From Bacillota bacterium (GTDB lineage Bacteria > Bacillota_I > Bacilli_A > RF39 > UBA660): 53,066 bases of DNA. Positions 43,080 to 50,752 of this stretch are shown in pieces. The stretch lies in the NCBI GenBank assembly GCA_015059375.1, contig SVAN01000001.1, positions 84,179 through 137,244 of the forward strand, read 5' to 3'. How positions within the stretch are numbered: position 1 is the first letter of the stretch; each line of letters opens with the position of its first letter. The translations under genes and the position numbers were made by a program. The notes under the pieces are model-generated. The model worked only from the letters and a program-made list of their open reading frames with translations. It was not told the origin of the DNA and did not search any database.

Positions 43080-43677
43080 TGTTATAGTATTCAACGATTA
43101 ATTGTTCATTGATTTCTGCATTTAATTCAGTTCTATCAGGAACTCTTACGAATTTACCTTCAAGTTTCTTAGCATCAAATTCAACGAAAGCAGGTGTATT
43201 AAGTTTTAATTCAACTGCATCAATAATTGCTGGATGGTTTTTGCTATTTTCTTTAACAGAAATAACATCACCAGGTTTACAAGTGTAAGATGGAATATTA
43301 ACTTTGATTCCATTTACTAAAATGTGTCCATGATTAACAATTTGTCTAGCACTTCTTCTTGTTCTAGCCATTCCCATACGATAAACTAAGTTGTCAATTC
43401 TACTTTCAAGTAAAATGAACATGTTTTCTCCGGCAATACCTTTCATTTTTGAAGCTCTTTCAAATACTTTTCTAAATTGTTTTTCAGTTAAACCATACAT
43501 AACTCTTGCTTTTTGTTTTTCTTGTAATTGAACGCCATATTCGCTTAATTTTCTTTTGCGGTCTTTACCATGAGCTCCTGGAGCATAAGGTCTTTTAGCT
43601 AATTCTTTACCAGTTTCAAGAGTAGAGAAACCATATCTTCTTGATTTCTTATATGCAGGACCAGTATATCTTGCCAT
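43075..43677 (-). CDS. rpsD: Ribosomal protein S4
   Basis: The 200-residue protein nucleates 30S assembly by binding 16S rRNA. It begins [17 protein letters not shown]; there is no Cys-rich zinc motif, so it is the zinc-independent (C-minus) form. [20 protein letters not shown] and [14 protein letters not shown] mark the S4 RNA-binding domain. AAAGGAGA lies 7 bases before the ATG. It is monocistronic with a 149-base leader able to form the S4-binding fold, as in other Bacillota where S4 represses its own translation or transcription. Confidence 0.97.
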   Translation of the reverse strand: MARYTGPAYKKSRRYGFSTLETGKELAKRPYAPGAHGKDRKRKLSEYGVQLQEKQKARVMYGLTEKQFRKVFERASKMKGIAGENMFILLESRIDNLVYRMGMARTRRSARQIVNHGHILVNGIKVNIPSYTCKPGDVISVKENSKNHPAIIDAVELKLNTPAFVEFDAKKLEGKFVRVPDRTELNAEINEQLIVEYYNR

Positions 43678-43826
43678 AAAATATCTCCTTTCTATATATT
43701 ACAAACAAAAGTAAATGTTATTAAGTAATAATAGGGAGTTTGAATTAATTTCGCTTTCGGCAGTTAGCTACTTTATCTTGAATCAAACACATTATTACCC
43801 CTAATAACACTGCCAAATGTAATTGC
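43678..43826 (-). promoter_or_regulatory. S4 autoregulatory leader
   Basis: The rpsD leader has a long-range stem TTGGCAGT/AACTGCCGA and further pairing such as TGTTTGA/TCAAACT and GTAATAAT/ATTATTAC. These overlap and suggest a pseudoknot. The arrangement resembles the Bacillota rpsD leader bound by S4. The fold is my hand alignment. Confidence 0.6.
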
Positions 43827-43832
43827 ATAATT

Positions 43833-43860
43833 ATTATACTATATTTTTCTTAGTTGTCAA
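43833..43860 (-). promoter_or_regulatory. rpsD promoter
   Basis: On the minus strand TTGACA (43,860-43,855), a 16-base spacer and TATAAT (43,838-43,833) form a strong promoter. Its -35 overlaps that of the tRNA-Arg promoter. Confidence 0.85.
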
Positions 43861-43883
43861 ATATTATCAAGGTGGAGTATAAT
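43854..43883 (+). promoter_or_regulatory. tRNA-Arg promoter
   Basis: TTGTCA at 43,854-43,859, an 18-base spacer and TATAAT at 43,878-43,883 lie just before the tRNA. Confidence 0.75.
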
Positions 43884-43891
43884 ATTGTTGT

Positions 43892-43968
<77 letters not shown>

Positions 43969-44103
43969 ATTTTAAGTGTATAATAACGGCATGATGAATA
44001 TACTCTTCTTAACTTGTTTGTTTTTATTTATTAAATTTTTTCTTTTTTATCGCAAAATTTTCACTTTTCTTATCTAAAATGTTAAGCATAAGGAGGTGAT
44101 AAA

Positions 44104-44343
44104 TTGAAGGTAAAGATTATTGGTAATGATTCCGGTAATCGAATGCGATTATTAAAAAATGTAGCACGTGCACTTGAAAAAAGTAAAGAAAATTTCGAAA
44201 TAGAACTACTTGAAGATCAAAAATATCTAGACAAATATAACATTACGAACACTCCGGGTCTAGTTATTAAAGAAAAAGTTGTAAGTCAAGGAAAAATTTT
44301 AAATGAAAGAGAAATAAAAAATTATATAAGAATATTAACATAG
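44104..44343 (+). CDS. Small thioredoxin-fold protein lacking the redox cysteines
   Basis: TTG at 44,104 is the start because AAGGAGGTGAT, a full anti-Shine-Dalgarno match, sits just upstream. The 79-residue product matches the small thioredoxin family typified by MTH895: MKVKIIG, then NITNTPGLVIKEKVVSQGKI with the cis-Pro motif TPGLVI. The C-x-x-C that should follow the first strand is Asp9-Ser-Gly-Asn12, so it cannot do disulphide chemistry. The very strong ribosome site suggests high expression. It stands alone between tRNA-Arg and a terminator. Confidence 0.65.
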   Translation: MKVKIIGNDSGNRMRLLKNVARALEKSKENFEIELLEDQKYLDKYNITNTPGLVIKEKVVSQGKILNEREIKNYIRILT

Positions 44344-44347
44344 AAAA

Positions 44348-44384
44348 ATAAGGTTACATATGACTATTTATGTAACCTTTTTAG
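44348..44384 (+). terminator. Terminator after the thioredoxin-fold gene
   Basis: AAGGTTACATA and TATGTAACCTT form an 11-base stem followed by TTTTT. Confidence 0.9.
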
Positions 44385-44413
44385 TTGGCATTTTAAGAAA
44401 TTTAGGGTATACT
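44385..44413 (+). promoter_or_regulatory. Promoter of the DUF1292 operon
   Basis: TTGGCA, a 17-base spacer and TATACT lie 25 bases before the ATG at 44,439. Confidence 0.7.
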
Positions 44414-44438
44414 TATGATAATAGAATAGGTGGATGAA

Positions 44439-44693
44439 ATGGAAAGAGATTTTATTGAAGTTGAAGATCTAACTGGTGAAATTCAGAAGATAGAAATAGT
44501 TGCTAAAGTGAAAGATAATAATAAAAATTATATCTTGTATACTATGGATGAAATTCTTGGAGATGAAGTTAATGTTTCAGTAGGTTATATTTATGAGAAA
44601 AATAATAAAATCTTTTTAGAAGGTGTTGAGTCCGCTGCGCAAATTAATTATATATATTCATTATTAGAAAAGGAGAATCAAAATGGAAACTAA
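44439..44693 (+). CDS. DUF1292-like small protein
   Basis: ATG 44,439 with AGGTGG upstream starts an 84-residue acidic protein. FIEVEDLTGEIQKIEIVAKV, NYILYTMDE and IFLEGVESAAQINYIYSLLE follow the strand pattern of DUF1292 (YrzB type), in which a small beta domain ends in a helix. Function is unknown in the family. It overlaps the next gene by 11 bases, so both are co-translated. Confidence 0.55.
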   Translation: MERDFIEVEDLTGEIQKIEIVAKVKDNNKNYILYTMDEILGDEVNVSVGYIYEKNNKIFLEGVESAAQINYIYSLLEKENQNGN

Positions 44694-46020
44694 CGATAAT
44701 TTTCTAAGTCGTAATCTTAATGGTAATTATTATCAGGAACAAATTCGAATTCTTGAAGAAAGAATTAATAATTTAAAACAAAATTTACCAGAATATGATT
44801 ATTTGCCATCGAGTAAACCTAAAAATGAAGAGGATCGGCAAAGACGCTTAATTTCTTTGTATAAATCATTAGAATATCTTAAGAAAATGGCTAATGAAGT
44901 AGAAAGAGCCAAAGTAGAGGTATATCAAACTGAAAAAAAATTAGAGACTTTAGCTAAAGAAAAAGCATTACTAGAATTATTATCCAGCTTGATCAATGAG
45001 CGTTTTATTAAATGGCAAATCCCTGAAAGCAGTTTTTATGAAAAAAACTATCCAAAGTATCAAAGAATATATACCAAATCCGCTAAATCGCTTAATTCTT
45101 CTTCCCGAAAGATTCAAATATCTGCTTATAATTATTTAAAACGAAAAATGAAAAATAATATTGATGTTCAAAATGGAATACAAGATGCAAATGTAGCTGT
45201 AGAAAACTACTATCCATCTTTGTTTTCGCATCACCAAGGAATTTATTTGTTTGACTATGAATTATTGCAGGTTGATAAAAAAATGATTGATACAATAGTC
45301 AAAAAAATGCAAAGTGAAATAACACCAGATTGTATTCATAAAAATGCAGTAGATTTATTTAATCAATATTTAGAAGTAAAAAAACAATTGGAGATTGGAC
45401 ATAATTTAGGTTTATCCCAAGAGATGTTAACCAATCTCATTTCTGAGTATAAGTTAGTATTAGAAAATGCACAAGAAGTATGGTATTTGCAGTCATTACT
45501 AGCAGTATTTCAATCAACTATAATTGCAAGTAGTCCAATGTTTAGTTTATTGCAAGATTTTACTCAAAAACAGCTTTCTTGCCTTAATGAAATGATAAAA
45601 GATACGTCCAAATTAGCCAAAACTTATCAAATTCAAGATAAATTAATTGCTGAATATCAGCTGCAGTCATATTTGGGAAGAATTAATATTATTGCTAATC
45701 AAATCCAAAATTGTAAATCTCAACAAAACTTAAGCGCAGTTCCTTTTTACGAGGCGCAAATTGAACAAGTGAAAATGAAAATGCACGAAATTCTACTGCG
45801 TTTTCCTGATTTAAATAAGCCTGAATATAATAACATAGTATCTTTCGGAAGGACTTCTCAAGAAGATCTAGATGATAATGCTCTTATGGATAAGTATTAT
45901 GTTGAATATTTAGAATCTAAAGCTAAAAATCCACAAGGAAGTCCTAGATTATTTAGTGAATACCTTGAAATGGTTCGATATTCTCAAAGTTTTAATGCTG
46001 AAAGTAGTATCAAAAAATAA
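44683..46020 (+). CDS. Large helical protein of unknown function
   Basis: The 445-residue product is nearly all charged and polar helix with coiled-coil stretches (about residues 18-37 and 65-100). It has no signal peptide, membrane segment, Cys motif or nucleotide-binding loop. GNYYQEQIRILEERINNL and VERAKVEVYQTEKKLETLAK illustrate the heptad rhythm. No family is recognised. It is translationally coupled to the DUF1292-like gene; AAGGAGAA precedes its ATG inside that gene. Confidence 0.6.
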   Translation: METNDNFLSRNLNGNYYQEQIRILEERINNLKQNLPEYDYLPSSKPKNEEDRQRRLISLYKSLEYLKKMANEVERAKVEVYQTEKKLETLAKEKALLELLSSLINERFIKWQIPESSFYEKNYPKYQRIYTKSAKSLNSSSRKIQISAYNYLKRKMKNNIDVQNGIQDANVAVENYYPSLFSHHQGIYLFDYELLQVDKKMIDTIVKKMQSEITPDCIHKNAVDLFNQYLEVKKQLEIGHNLGLSQEMLTNLISEYKLVLENAQEVWYLQSLLAVFQSTIIASSPMFSLLQDFTQKQLSCLNEMIKDTSKLAKTYQIQDKLIAEYQLQSYLGRINIIANQIQNCKSQQNLSAVPFYEAQIEQVKMKMHEILLRFPDLNKPEYNNIVSFGRTSQEDLDDNALMDKYYVEYLESKAKNPQGSPRLFSEYLEMVRYSQSFNAESSIKK

Positions 46021-46104
46021 TGAAGCCGCGGATGTAAGCTTTTTAGGAATTTTATTTGCTTTTAAATAGTCTTATGTTAAAATGATTTAGGAAGAAGGAG
46101 TAAA

Positions 46105-46785
46105 ATGAAGAAAATATTATTAATTATTGTGGCTATTGGAATTTTTTTGATGCCGTTTAGTGCATATGCCATAGGAGCTGGTGAGGGCTATGTATATTCT
46201 AATTTTGAACAAACCCTGGCTGAAGAAGGAATTGAAAAAGCATATGACAGCTACAAGGAAAATGATAAACAAGCTATAATTTATTTATTTCGTGGTAAAG
46301 GCTGTTCGTTTTGTAAAGCGTTTTTAACATATCTAAATTCGATTACCGACGAATATGGAAAATATTTTAAGTTAGTTTCTTATGAAGTATGGCAAAATAC
46401 CGATAATAAATCATTAATGAATGATGTTGCTAAGTTTTTAGATGAACCTGCAGGTGGCGTTCCGTATATAGTTATTGGTGATCAAGTGTTTGTAGGATAT
46501 ACGCAGCAATACAATGAAAGTATCCAAAAAGCTATTAAAGATTTATATGATAGCGAAGAAAAGTATGATGTTTTTGTTGAAATGGCGAAACCCAAAGATG
46601 AAGGAAGCAGTAGCTCAAATACTGCAGTTATTATATGGAACGTGTTAACCTTAACGCTTGCTACAATAATTATCTTAGTAACCATAAATGTTAAAGATAA
46701 AAAAGTACATAATCGATTAAATGAATTAGAAAAGATAATTAGTGTTCAAGAAAAAAATAATAAAAAATTAAAAAGTGAATCTTAA
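46105..46785 (+). CDS. Membrane-bound thioredoxin-like protein (C-x-x-C)
   Basis: The 226-residue protein has a signal peptide (about 1-22, ending SAYA), a thioredoxin domain with Cys67-Ser-Phe-Cys70 (KGCSFCKAF) and cis-Pro in GGVPYIVIG, and a C-terminal membrane segment at about residues 173-194, followed by a basic coiled tail. The redox domain therefore faces outside. It may make or break disulphides in exported proteins; the surface repeat proteins of this window contain many Cys. GAAGGAG precedes the ATG. A terminator stem overlaps the stop. Confidence 0.75.
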   Translation: MKKILLIIVAIGIFLMPFSAYAIGAGEGYVYSNFEQTLAEEGIEKAYDSYKENDKQAIIYLFRGKGCSFCKAFLTYLNSITDEYGKYFKLVSYEVWQNTDNKSLMNDVAKFLDEPAGGVPYIVIGDQVFVGYTQQYNESIQKAIKDLYDSEEKYDVFVEMAKPKDEGSSSSNTAVIIWNVLTLTLATIIILVTINVKDKKVHNRLNELEKIISVQEKNNKKLKSES

Positions 46786-46798
46786 AGGATTCTTTTTT
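46777..46798 (+). terminator. Terminator
   Basis: GAATC and GATTC pair around six bases and run into TTTTTT. It overlaps the stop codon of the thioredoxin-like gene. Confidence 0.7.
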
Positions 46799-46889
46799 AA
46801 TATCTCAACCACTAGTTTAGTTAATTCAACTAAGGTTCAATAGACATTAAAAAAAATTTTTGCTACACTTAAAATATATAGGAGGAAGT

Positions 46890-47504
46890 ATGAAAAATAA
46901 AATATGGTTAATAGTTGGAGGGATTATTCTTTTAATAGCTGGAGGGCTTACTTGGTATTGGTTATCAAATAGTGATAATCCGGAACCAGGAAAGCAGACA
47001 GATGCTCAAAAGTTTGCTGAAGAATATAGTATAACTGAGGATAATGTTTTTGTTTATCGAGATGCACAAGCAATTATTAAAATAATGGAACAAGGAACGG
47101 GAATTGTTTATTTAGGGTTTCCTGAATGTCCATGGTGTAAAGCTTATGTTAAATATTTAAATGATTTTGCTAAAGAAGTAGGTATTGAAAAAATTTATTA
47201 TTATAACATCTTAAATGATCGAAAAGATAATACCCCAGAATATCAAAAAATGGTAACTATTCTTGAAGATTTTTTAGAGCAAGATGATGAAGCAAACGCT
47301 AGAATATATGTTCCAAATGTTTCTTTCCACATTGATGGCACAATAATTGGTAATGACTTAGAAACAGCATATGATACCGGTGGATTTGAAAAACCTGAAG
47401 ATTATTGGACAGATGATGAAGTTGCAGAATTAAAAGTAAAAATAACCAAGTATATGAATGATGTTCTAAAGGCAAGTTCAACATGTACTGACTGTAATAA
47501 GTAA
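46890..47504 (+). CDS. Membrane-anchored thioredoxin-like protein with extra C-terminal C-x-x-C
   Basis: ATG 46,890 is used because GGAGGAAG lies just upstream. The 204-residue product has an N-terminal anchor (about residues 5-25), a thioredoxin-like domain with Cys80-Pro-Trp-Cys83 (FPECPWCKAYVKYL), and ARIYVPNVSFHIDG where the cis-Pro strand should be. The pattern resembles bacteriocin transport accessory proteins. Unusually it ends in a second pair, Cys199-Thr-Asp-Cys202, two residues from the C terminus. That pair could exchange electrons with the active site. It probably works beside the preceding thioredoxin. Confidence 0.7.
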   Translation: MKNKIWLIVGGIILLIAGGLTWYWLSNSDNPEPGKQTDAQKFAEEYSITEDNVFVYRDAQAIIKIMEQGTGIVYLGFPECPWCKAYVKYLNDFAKEVGIEKIYYYNILNDRKDNTPEYQKMVTILEDFLEQDDEANARIYVPNVSFHIDGTIIGNDLETAYDTGGFEKPEDYWTDDEVAELKVKITKYMNDVLKASSTCTDCNK

Positions 47505-47531
47505 GCCATAAAATAATGGTTTACTTTTTTT
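47499..47531 (+). terminator. Terminator
   Basis: AAGTAAGCCAT and ATGGTTTACTT pair with one G-T pair, followed by a T run. Confidence 0.8.
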
Positions 47532-47536
47532 ATTAA

Positions 47537-47545
47537 TGATATAAT
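47537..47545 (+). promoter_or_regulatory. Extended -10 promoter of the flavin reductase gene
   Basis: TG-A-TATAAT lies 18 bases before the ATG at 47,564, with GGAGG in between. No good -35 is seen. Confidence 0.55.
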
Positions 47546-47563
47546 ATCTATAGTGGAGGTTTT

Positions 47564-48166
47564 ATGAAAAATAAAAAGATAACTAGAAAAATATCGCAAG
47601 GTGTATATGTGTTAACAACTAAAGGTGGAGGATGTATTGTTGATGCCGTAAGTCAAGTTAGCAGTGGAGATAATCCTTTATTAGCGGTTTCCGTAATGAA
47701 AACGAACTATACCCATGAATTAATGAAGGAAAATCAAACTTTTTGTTTATCAGTATTAGGTATCAACGTTAATCCGATGATTATTGAAAATTTTGGAATG
47801 AAATCAATGCGGGAATATGATAAGTTTCTCGATTTTCAAGGGGAAACAGTTAATGATTTAAAAATTATTTCTGATAGCCTTGGATACATGATTTGTGAAA
47901 AGGTTGATGAAATTGATTGTGAAACGCATACTTTATTTATTGGCCGATTAATCGAAGCAGACCTTTATGCTAATGAAAAAGAAATGACTTATACTTACTA
48001 TCAAGAACATAAAGATGAATTAATTAAAGTAACTACCCAAAAAGGAAAAGTGGCATGGGTTTGCAAGGTGTGTAACTATGTCGTATATGCAGATGAGTTA
48101 CCTGATGATTACATTTGTCCAAAATGTGGAGTTACAAAAGATTTTTTTATAAGAAAGGAAGATTAA
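47564..48166 (+). CDS. Flavin reductase-rubredoxin fusion (Hrb-like)
   Basis: The 200-residue protein combines an FMN-binding split-barrel domain (about residues 1-150; ISQGVYVLTTKGGG, VSQVSSGDNPLLAVSVMKTNYT, FCLSVLG) with a C-terminal rubredoxin. The rubredoxin iron site is Cys167-x2-Cys170 and Cys185-x2-Cys188, with the typical DELPDDYICPKCG. This architecture is the high-molecular-weight rubredoxin of anaerobes, which passes electrons from NAD(P)H to flavodiiron proteins that reduce oxygen or nitric oxide. It therefore suggests an anaerobe with oxygen defence. The next gene starts two bases after its stop. Confidence 0.88.
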   Translation: MKNKKITRKISQGVYVLTTKGGGCIVDAVSQVSSGDNPLLAVSVMKTNYTHELMKENQTFCLSVLGINVNPMIIENFGMKSMREYDKFLDFQGETVNDLKIISDSLGYMICEKVDEIDCETHTLFIGRLIEADLYANEKEMTYTYYQEHKDELIKVTTQKGKVAWVCKVCNYVVYADELPDDYICPKCGVTKDFFIRKED

Positions 48167-48167
48167 A

Positions 48168-49757
48168 ATGTTAAAAAGAATTATTCAAATAACAATATGT
48201 GTAGTTATAATTTTATTATCATGGTATTTTATGTTACCCCCAATGAATTTGTCTAGTCCACTTTTTTGGTCATATCTATTTGAAATTGGTATCGTTTGTT
48301 TTGCTGTTTTCTTTTTAGGAGATACTTTTGAATTCCCTAAAAGAATTAATTTTCGAAAATTTAAATTTATTCCGATTGCGGCAATAAGTGCATTTAGTGT
48401 TTTTGCTTTAATTGTTATCGTTAATTTGTTCTGTTCACCAGTGTTTAATGCATCGAAATATGCCAATAGAATAATTGTTGATGAAACAGGGATTTTTTCT
48501 GAAGATATTTCACCAGTAGATTTTAGTAAAATTCCGCTTTTAGATAAGTATAGTAGTCAAAAACTTGGCGACAGAAAAATGGGTCAAGCAACACAGTGGG
48601 TTAGTCAATATTATGTAAGTGATTTATATACTCAGATTAATTATAATGATAGTATAATCCGGGTAACTCCGCTTGAATATGCCGATATAATTAAGTATTT
48701 TTCTAATCGTAAGGAGGGAATTAAGGGGTATATTACGGTTAATTCGGTAGATGGAGCCGCTAACTTAGTGACTCTTGAAAAAGGGATGAAATATATGCCA
48801 AGTGCTTATTTTTTTGAAAACTTATATCGTAAATTAAGAATTAATTATCCAACAACGATTTTTGATGATGCTAATTTTGAAATTGATAATGAAGGTAATC
48901 CATATTGGATTGTACCTACAATAAAATATACAGCGGTTGGTTTAAAGAAAGAAATAAATGGAGTTGTAATATTAAATGCGGTTTCTGGTGAATCTCAAAA
49001 ATATACACTGAAAGATGTACCAACTTGGGTAGATCATGTATATTCGGCAGATTTAATAATTGAGCAATTAGATAACTGGGGCGAATATAAATCTGGTTTT
49101 TTAAATTCCATTTTTGGGCAAAAGAACGTTGTAAATACGACTGAAGGATATAACTATTTAGTTATGGACGATGATGTTTATCTATATACGGGAATTACTT
49201 CGGTTTCAACAGATGAATCAAATATTGGCTTTGTTCTTGTAAATATGCGTACAAAAGAAACTAAATATTATAATGTTCCCGGCGCTGAAGAATATAGTGC
49301 AATGGCTTCAGCCGAAGGTTTAGTACAAGAAAAAGGCTATACTGCTAGTTTTCCACTTTTGATTAATTTGAATAATAAGCCAACATATTTACTGAGTTTG
49401 AAAGATAATGCTGGGTTAGTTAAAATGTATGCTTTTGTTGATGTTGAAGATTATCAAAAAGTAATTGTTAGCGATGCTTCGCTAGGTATTGATGCTGCTG
49501 CGAAAAAGTATTTAGGCGAATCTTTTAGTGAAATTGATATGGAAAATTTACAAACAAAAGATATCTTTATTAAAGATTTTAATACCGCGGTAATTGACGG
49601 TAATACTTATTATTATTTTACAGATGAAGATAACCTTTTATATAGTGCTTCGATTAAAGTTGCAGAAAACATTTTGCCTTTTATCAAAGTGGGACAAAAT
49701 TACCGAGTGTCTTTTAGTCAAGGTGATGTTAATAAGGTTGCAAGGATTGAAAAATAA
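48168..49757 (+). CDS. Membrane protein with large extracytoplasmic domain, unknown function
   Basis: The 529-residue protein has three hydrophobic segments near the N terminus (about residues 5-23, 34-50 and 65-88) and then a soluble, beta-rich domain of some 430 residues. Motifs include SQKLGDRKMGQATQWVSQYY and WVDHVYSADLIIEQLDNWGE. The C-terminal part (ADNLL-like strands, VAENILPFIKVGQNYRVSF) resembles a small OB or beta-barrel ending. I recognise no family with confidence. It starts two bases after the flavin reductase gene, with AAAGGAAG inside that gene, so the two share an mRNA. Confidence 0.65.
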   Translation: MLKRIIQITICVVIILLSWYFMLPPMNLSSPLFWSYLFEIGIVCFAVFFLGDTFEFPKRINFRKFKFIPIAAISAFSVFALIVIVNLFCSPVFNASKYANRIIVDETGIFSEDISPVDFSKIPLLDKYSSQKLGDRKMGQATQWVSQYYVSDLYTQINYNDSIIRVTPLEYADIIKYFSNRKEGIKGYITVNSVDGAANLVTLEKGMKYMPSAYFFENLYRKLRINYPTTIFDDANFEIDNEGNPYWIVPTIKYTAVGLKKEINGVVILNAVSGESQKYTLKDVPTWVDHVYSADLIIEQLDNWGEYKSGFLNSIFGQKNVVNTTEGYNYLVMDDDVYLYTGITSVSTDESNIGFVLVNMRTKETKYYNVPGAEEYSAMASAEGLVQEKGYTASFPLLINLNNKPTYLLSLKDNAGLVKMYAFVDVEDYQKVIVSDASLGIDAAAKKYLGESFSEIDMENLQTKDIFIKDFNTAVIDGNTYYYFTDEDNLLYSASIKVAENILPFIKVGQNYRVSFSQGDVNKVARIEK

Positions 49758-49771
49758 TTATAAAATATTAG

Positions 49772-49801
49772 AAGGTTCTAGGTAGACTGGAATCTTTTTT
49801 T
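49772..49801 (+). terminator. Terminator
   Basis: AAGGTTCT and GGAATCTT pair with two wobble pairs and run into a T run. Confidence 0.6.
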
Positions 49802-49819
49802 ATAAAAGGAATTGATAAG

Positions 49820-50752
49820 ATGGATGATTTTAAACATATTGTAAAAGAAATTTGCGATGAATTGAACATTAATATGCAAATGGCTTCCAAAGACTGGATG
49901 ATAATTTTAGAGAAAAATGGCATAAGAAAGTTTTTACTTGGGACAAAATTTGATTTAAATAGTTATGCTTTAGGTAGTATTTTTGATGATAAATATGCTA
50001 CTTATGAAATGCTTAAGAACTTAAATCTTCCTGTAATTGAACATGAAATTTTATTTTCCCCGCGAAATAAATGTGAATTTGCCCTGGGCTCTAATTTATA
50101 TAGTGATGCTTTGACCTTTTTTGAAAAAAATAACCAAAATATTGTAATTAAAGTAAATAATGGACATCAGGGTAAAGGGGTTTATCATGTAACTAACGAG
50201 AAAGACATAAAAATAATTTTAGATTGCCTTTTTGTCAATAATTATTCTCTTAGTTTATGCCCATATTATGATATTAAAAGTGAATATCGGGTTATTATGC
50301 TTGACGATTATCCAGAACTTATTTATAAGAAAATTAAACCTATAATTATTGGCGATGGTCAAAGTACGGTCAAACAGTTATTGCAAAAATTAAATCAAAG
50401 CTTTACTTATAACAAAGATGTTTTTAGCGAAAAGGAGTATTCAAGAGTTTTAGATAAAGGGGAAGTATTTGAATATAATTGGCAATTTAACTTATCAAAC
50501 GGCGCAAGTATGACGATGGAAATAGATAAGTCAGTTAAAAATGATGTTCTAAACTTGGCAGTGTGTGTGGCTAAAAAATGTGGCCTACGATTTGCCAGCG
50601 TCGATATAATTGAACTTCATGACGGCAGTTTAATGGTGTTAGAAATTAATTGTGGAGTCGCGACAAAGCATTTTAGAGAAATTCATCCTAATGGCTATGA
50701 AATAGCTAAGAATATTTATAAAAAAGCAATTATGAAAATGTTTAATTTATAA
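49820..50752 (+). CDS. ATP-grasp ligase, unknown substrate
   Basis: The 310-residue protein has the ATP-grasp pattern: DDKYATYEMLKNLNLPVIEH near residues 56-75, NIVIKVNNGHQGKGVYHV (glycine-rich ATP loop), SEYRVIMLDDYPELIYKK, and VDIIELHDGSLMVLEINCG near the C terminus with the magnesium-binding Glu and Asn. The last part resembles cyanophycin-synthetase, GshF or RimK enzymes that join an amino acid to a carboxylate. There is no Mur ligase or peptide domain, and the substrate cannot be inferred. AAAGGAATTG precedes the ATG. It converges with and overlaps the helicase gene by 6 bases. Confidence 0.78.
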   Translation: MDDFKHIVKEICDELNINMQMASKDWMIILEKNGIRKFLLGTKFDLNSYALGSIFDDKYATYEMLKNLNLPVIEHEILFSPRNKCEFALGSNLYSDALTFFEKNNQNIVIKVNNGHQGKGVYHVTNEKDIKIILDCLFVNNYSLSLCPYYDIKSEYRVIMLDDYPELIYKKIKPIIIGDGQSTVKQLLQKLNQSFTYNKDVFSEKEYSRVLDKGEVFEYNWQFNLSNGASMTMEIDKSVKNDVLNLAVCVAKKCGLRFASVDIIELHDGSLMVLEINCGVATKHFREIHPNGYEIAKNIYKKAIMKMFNL

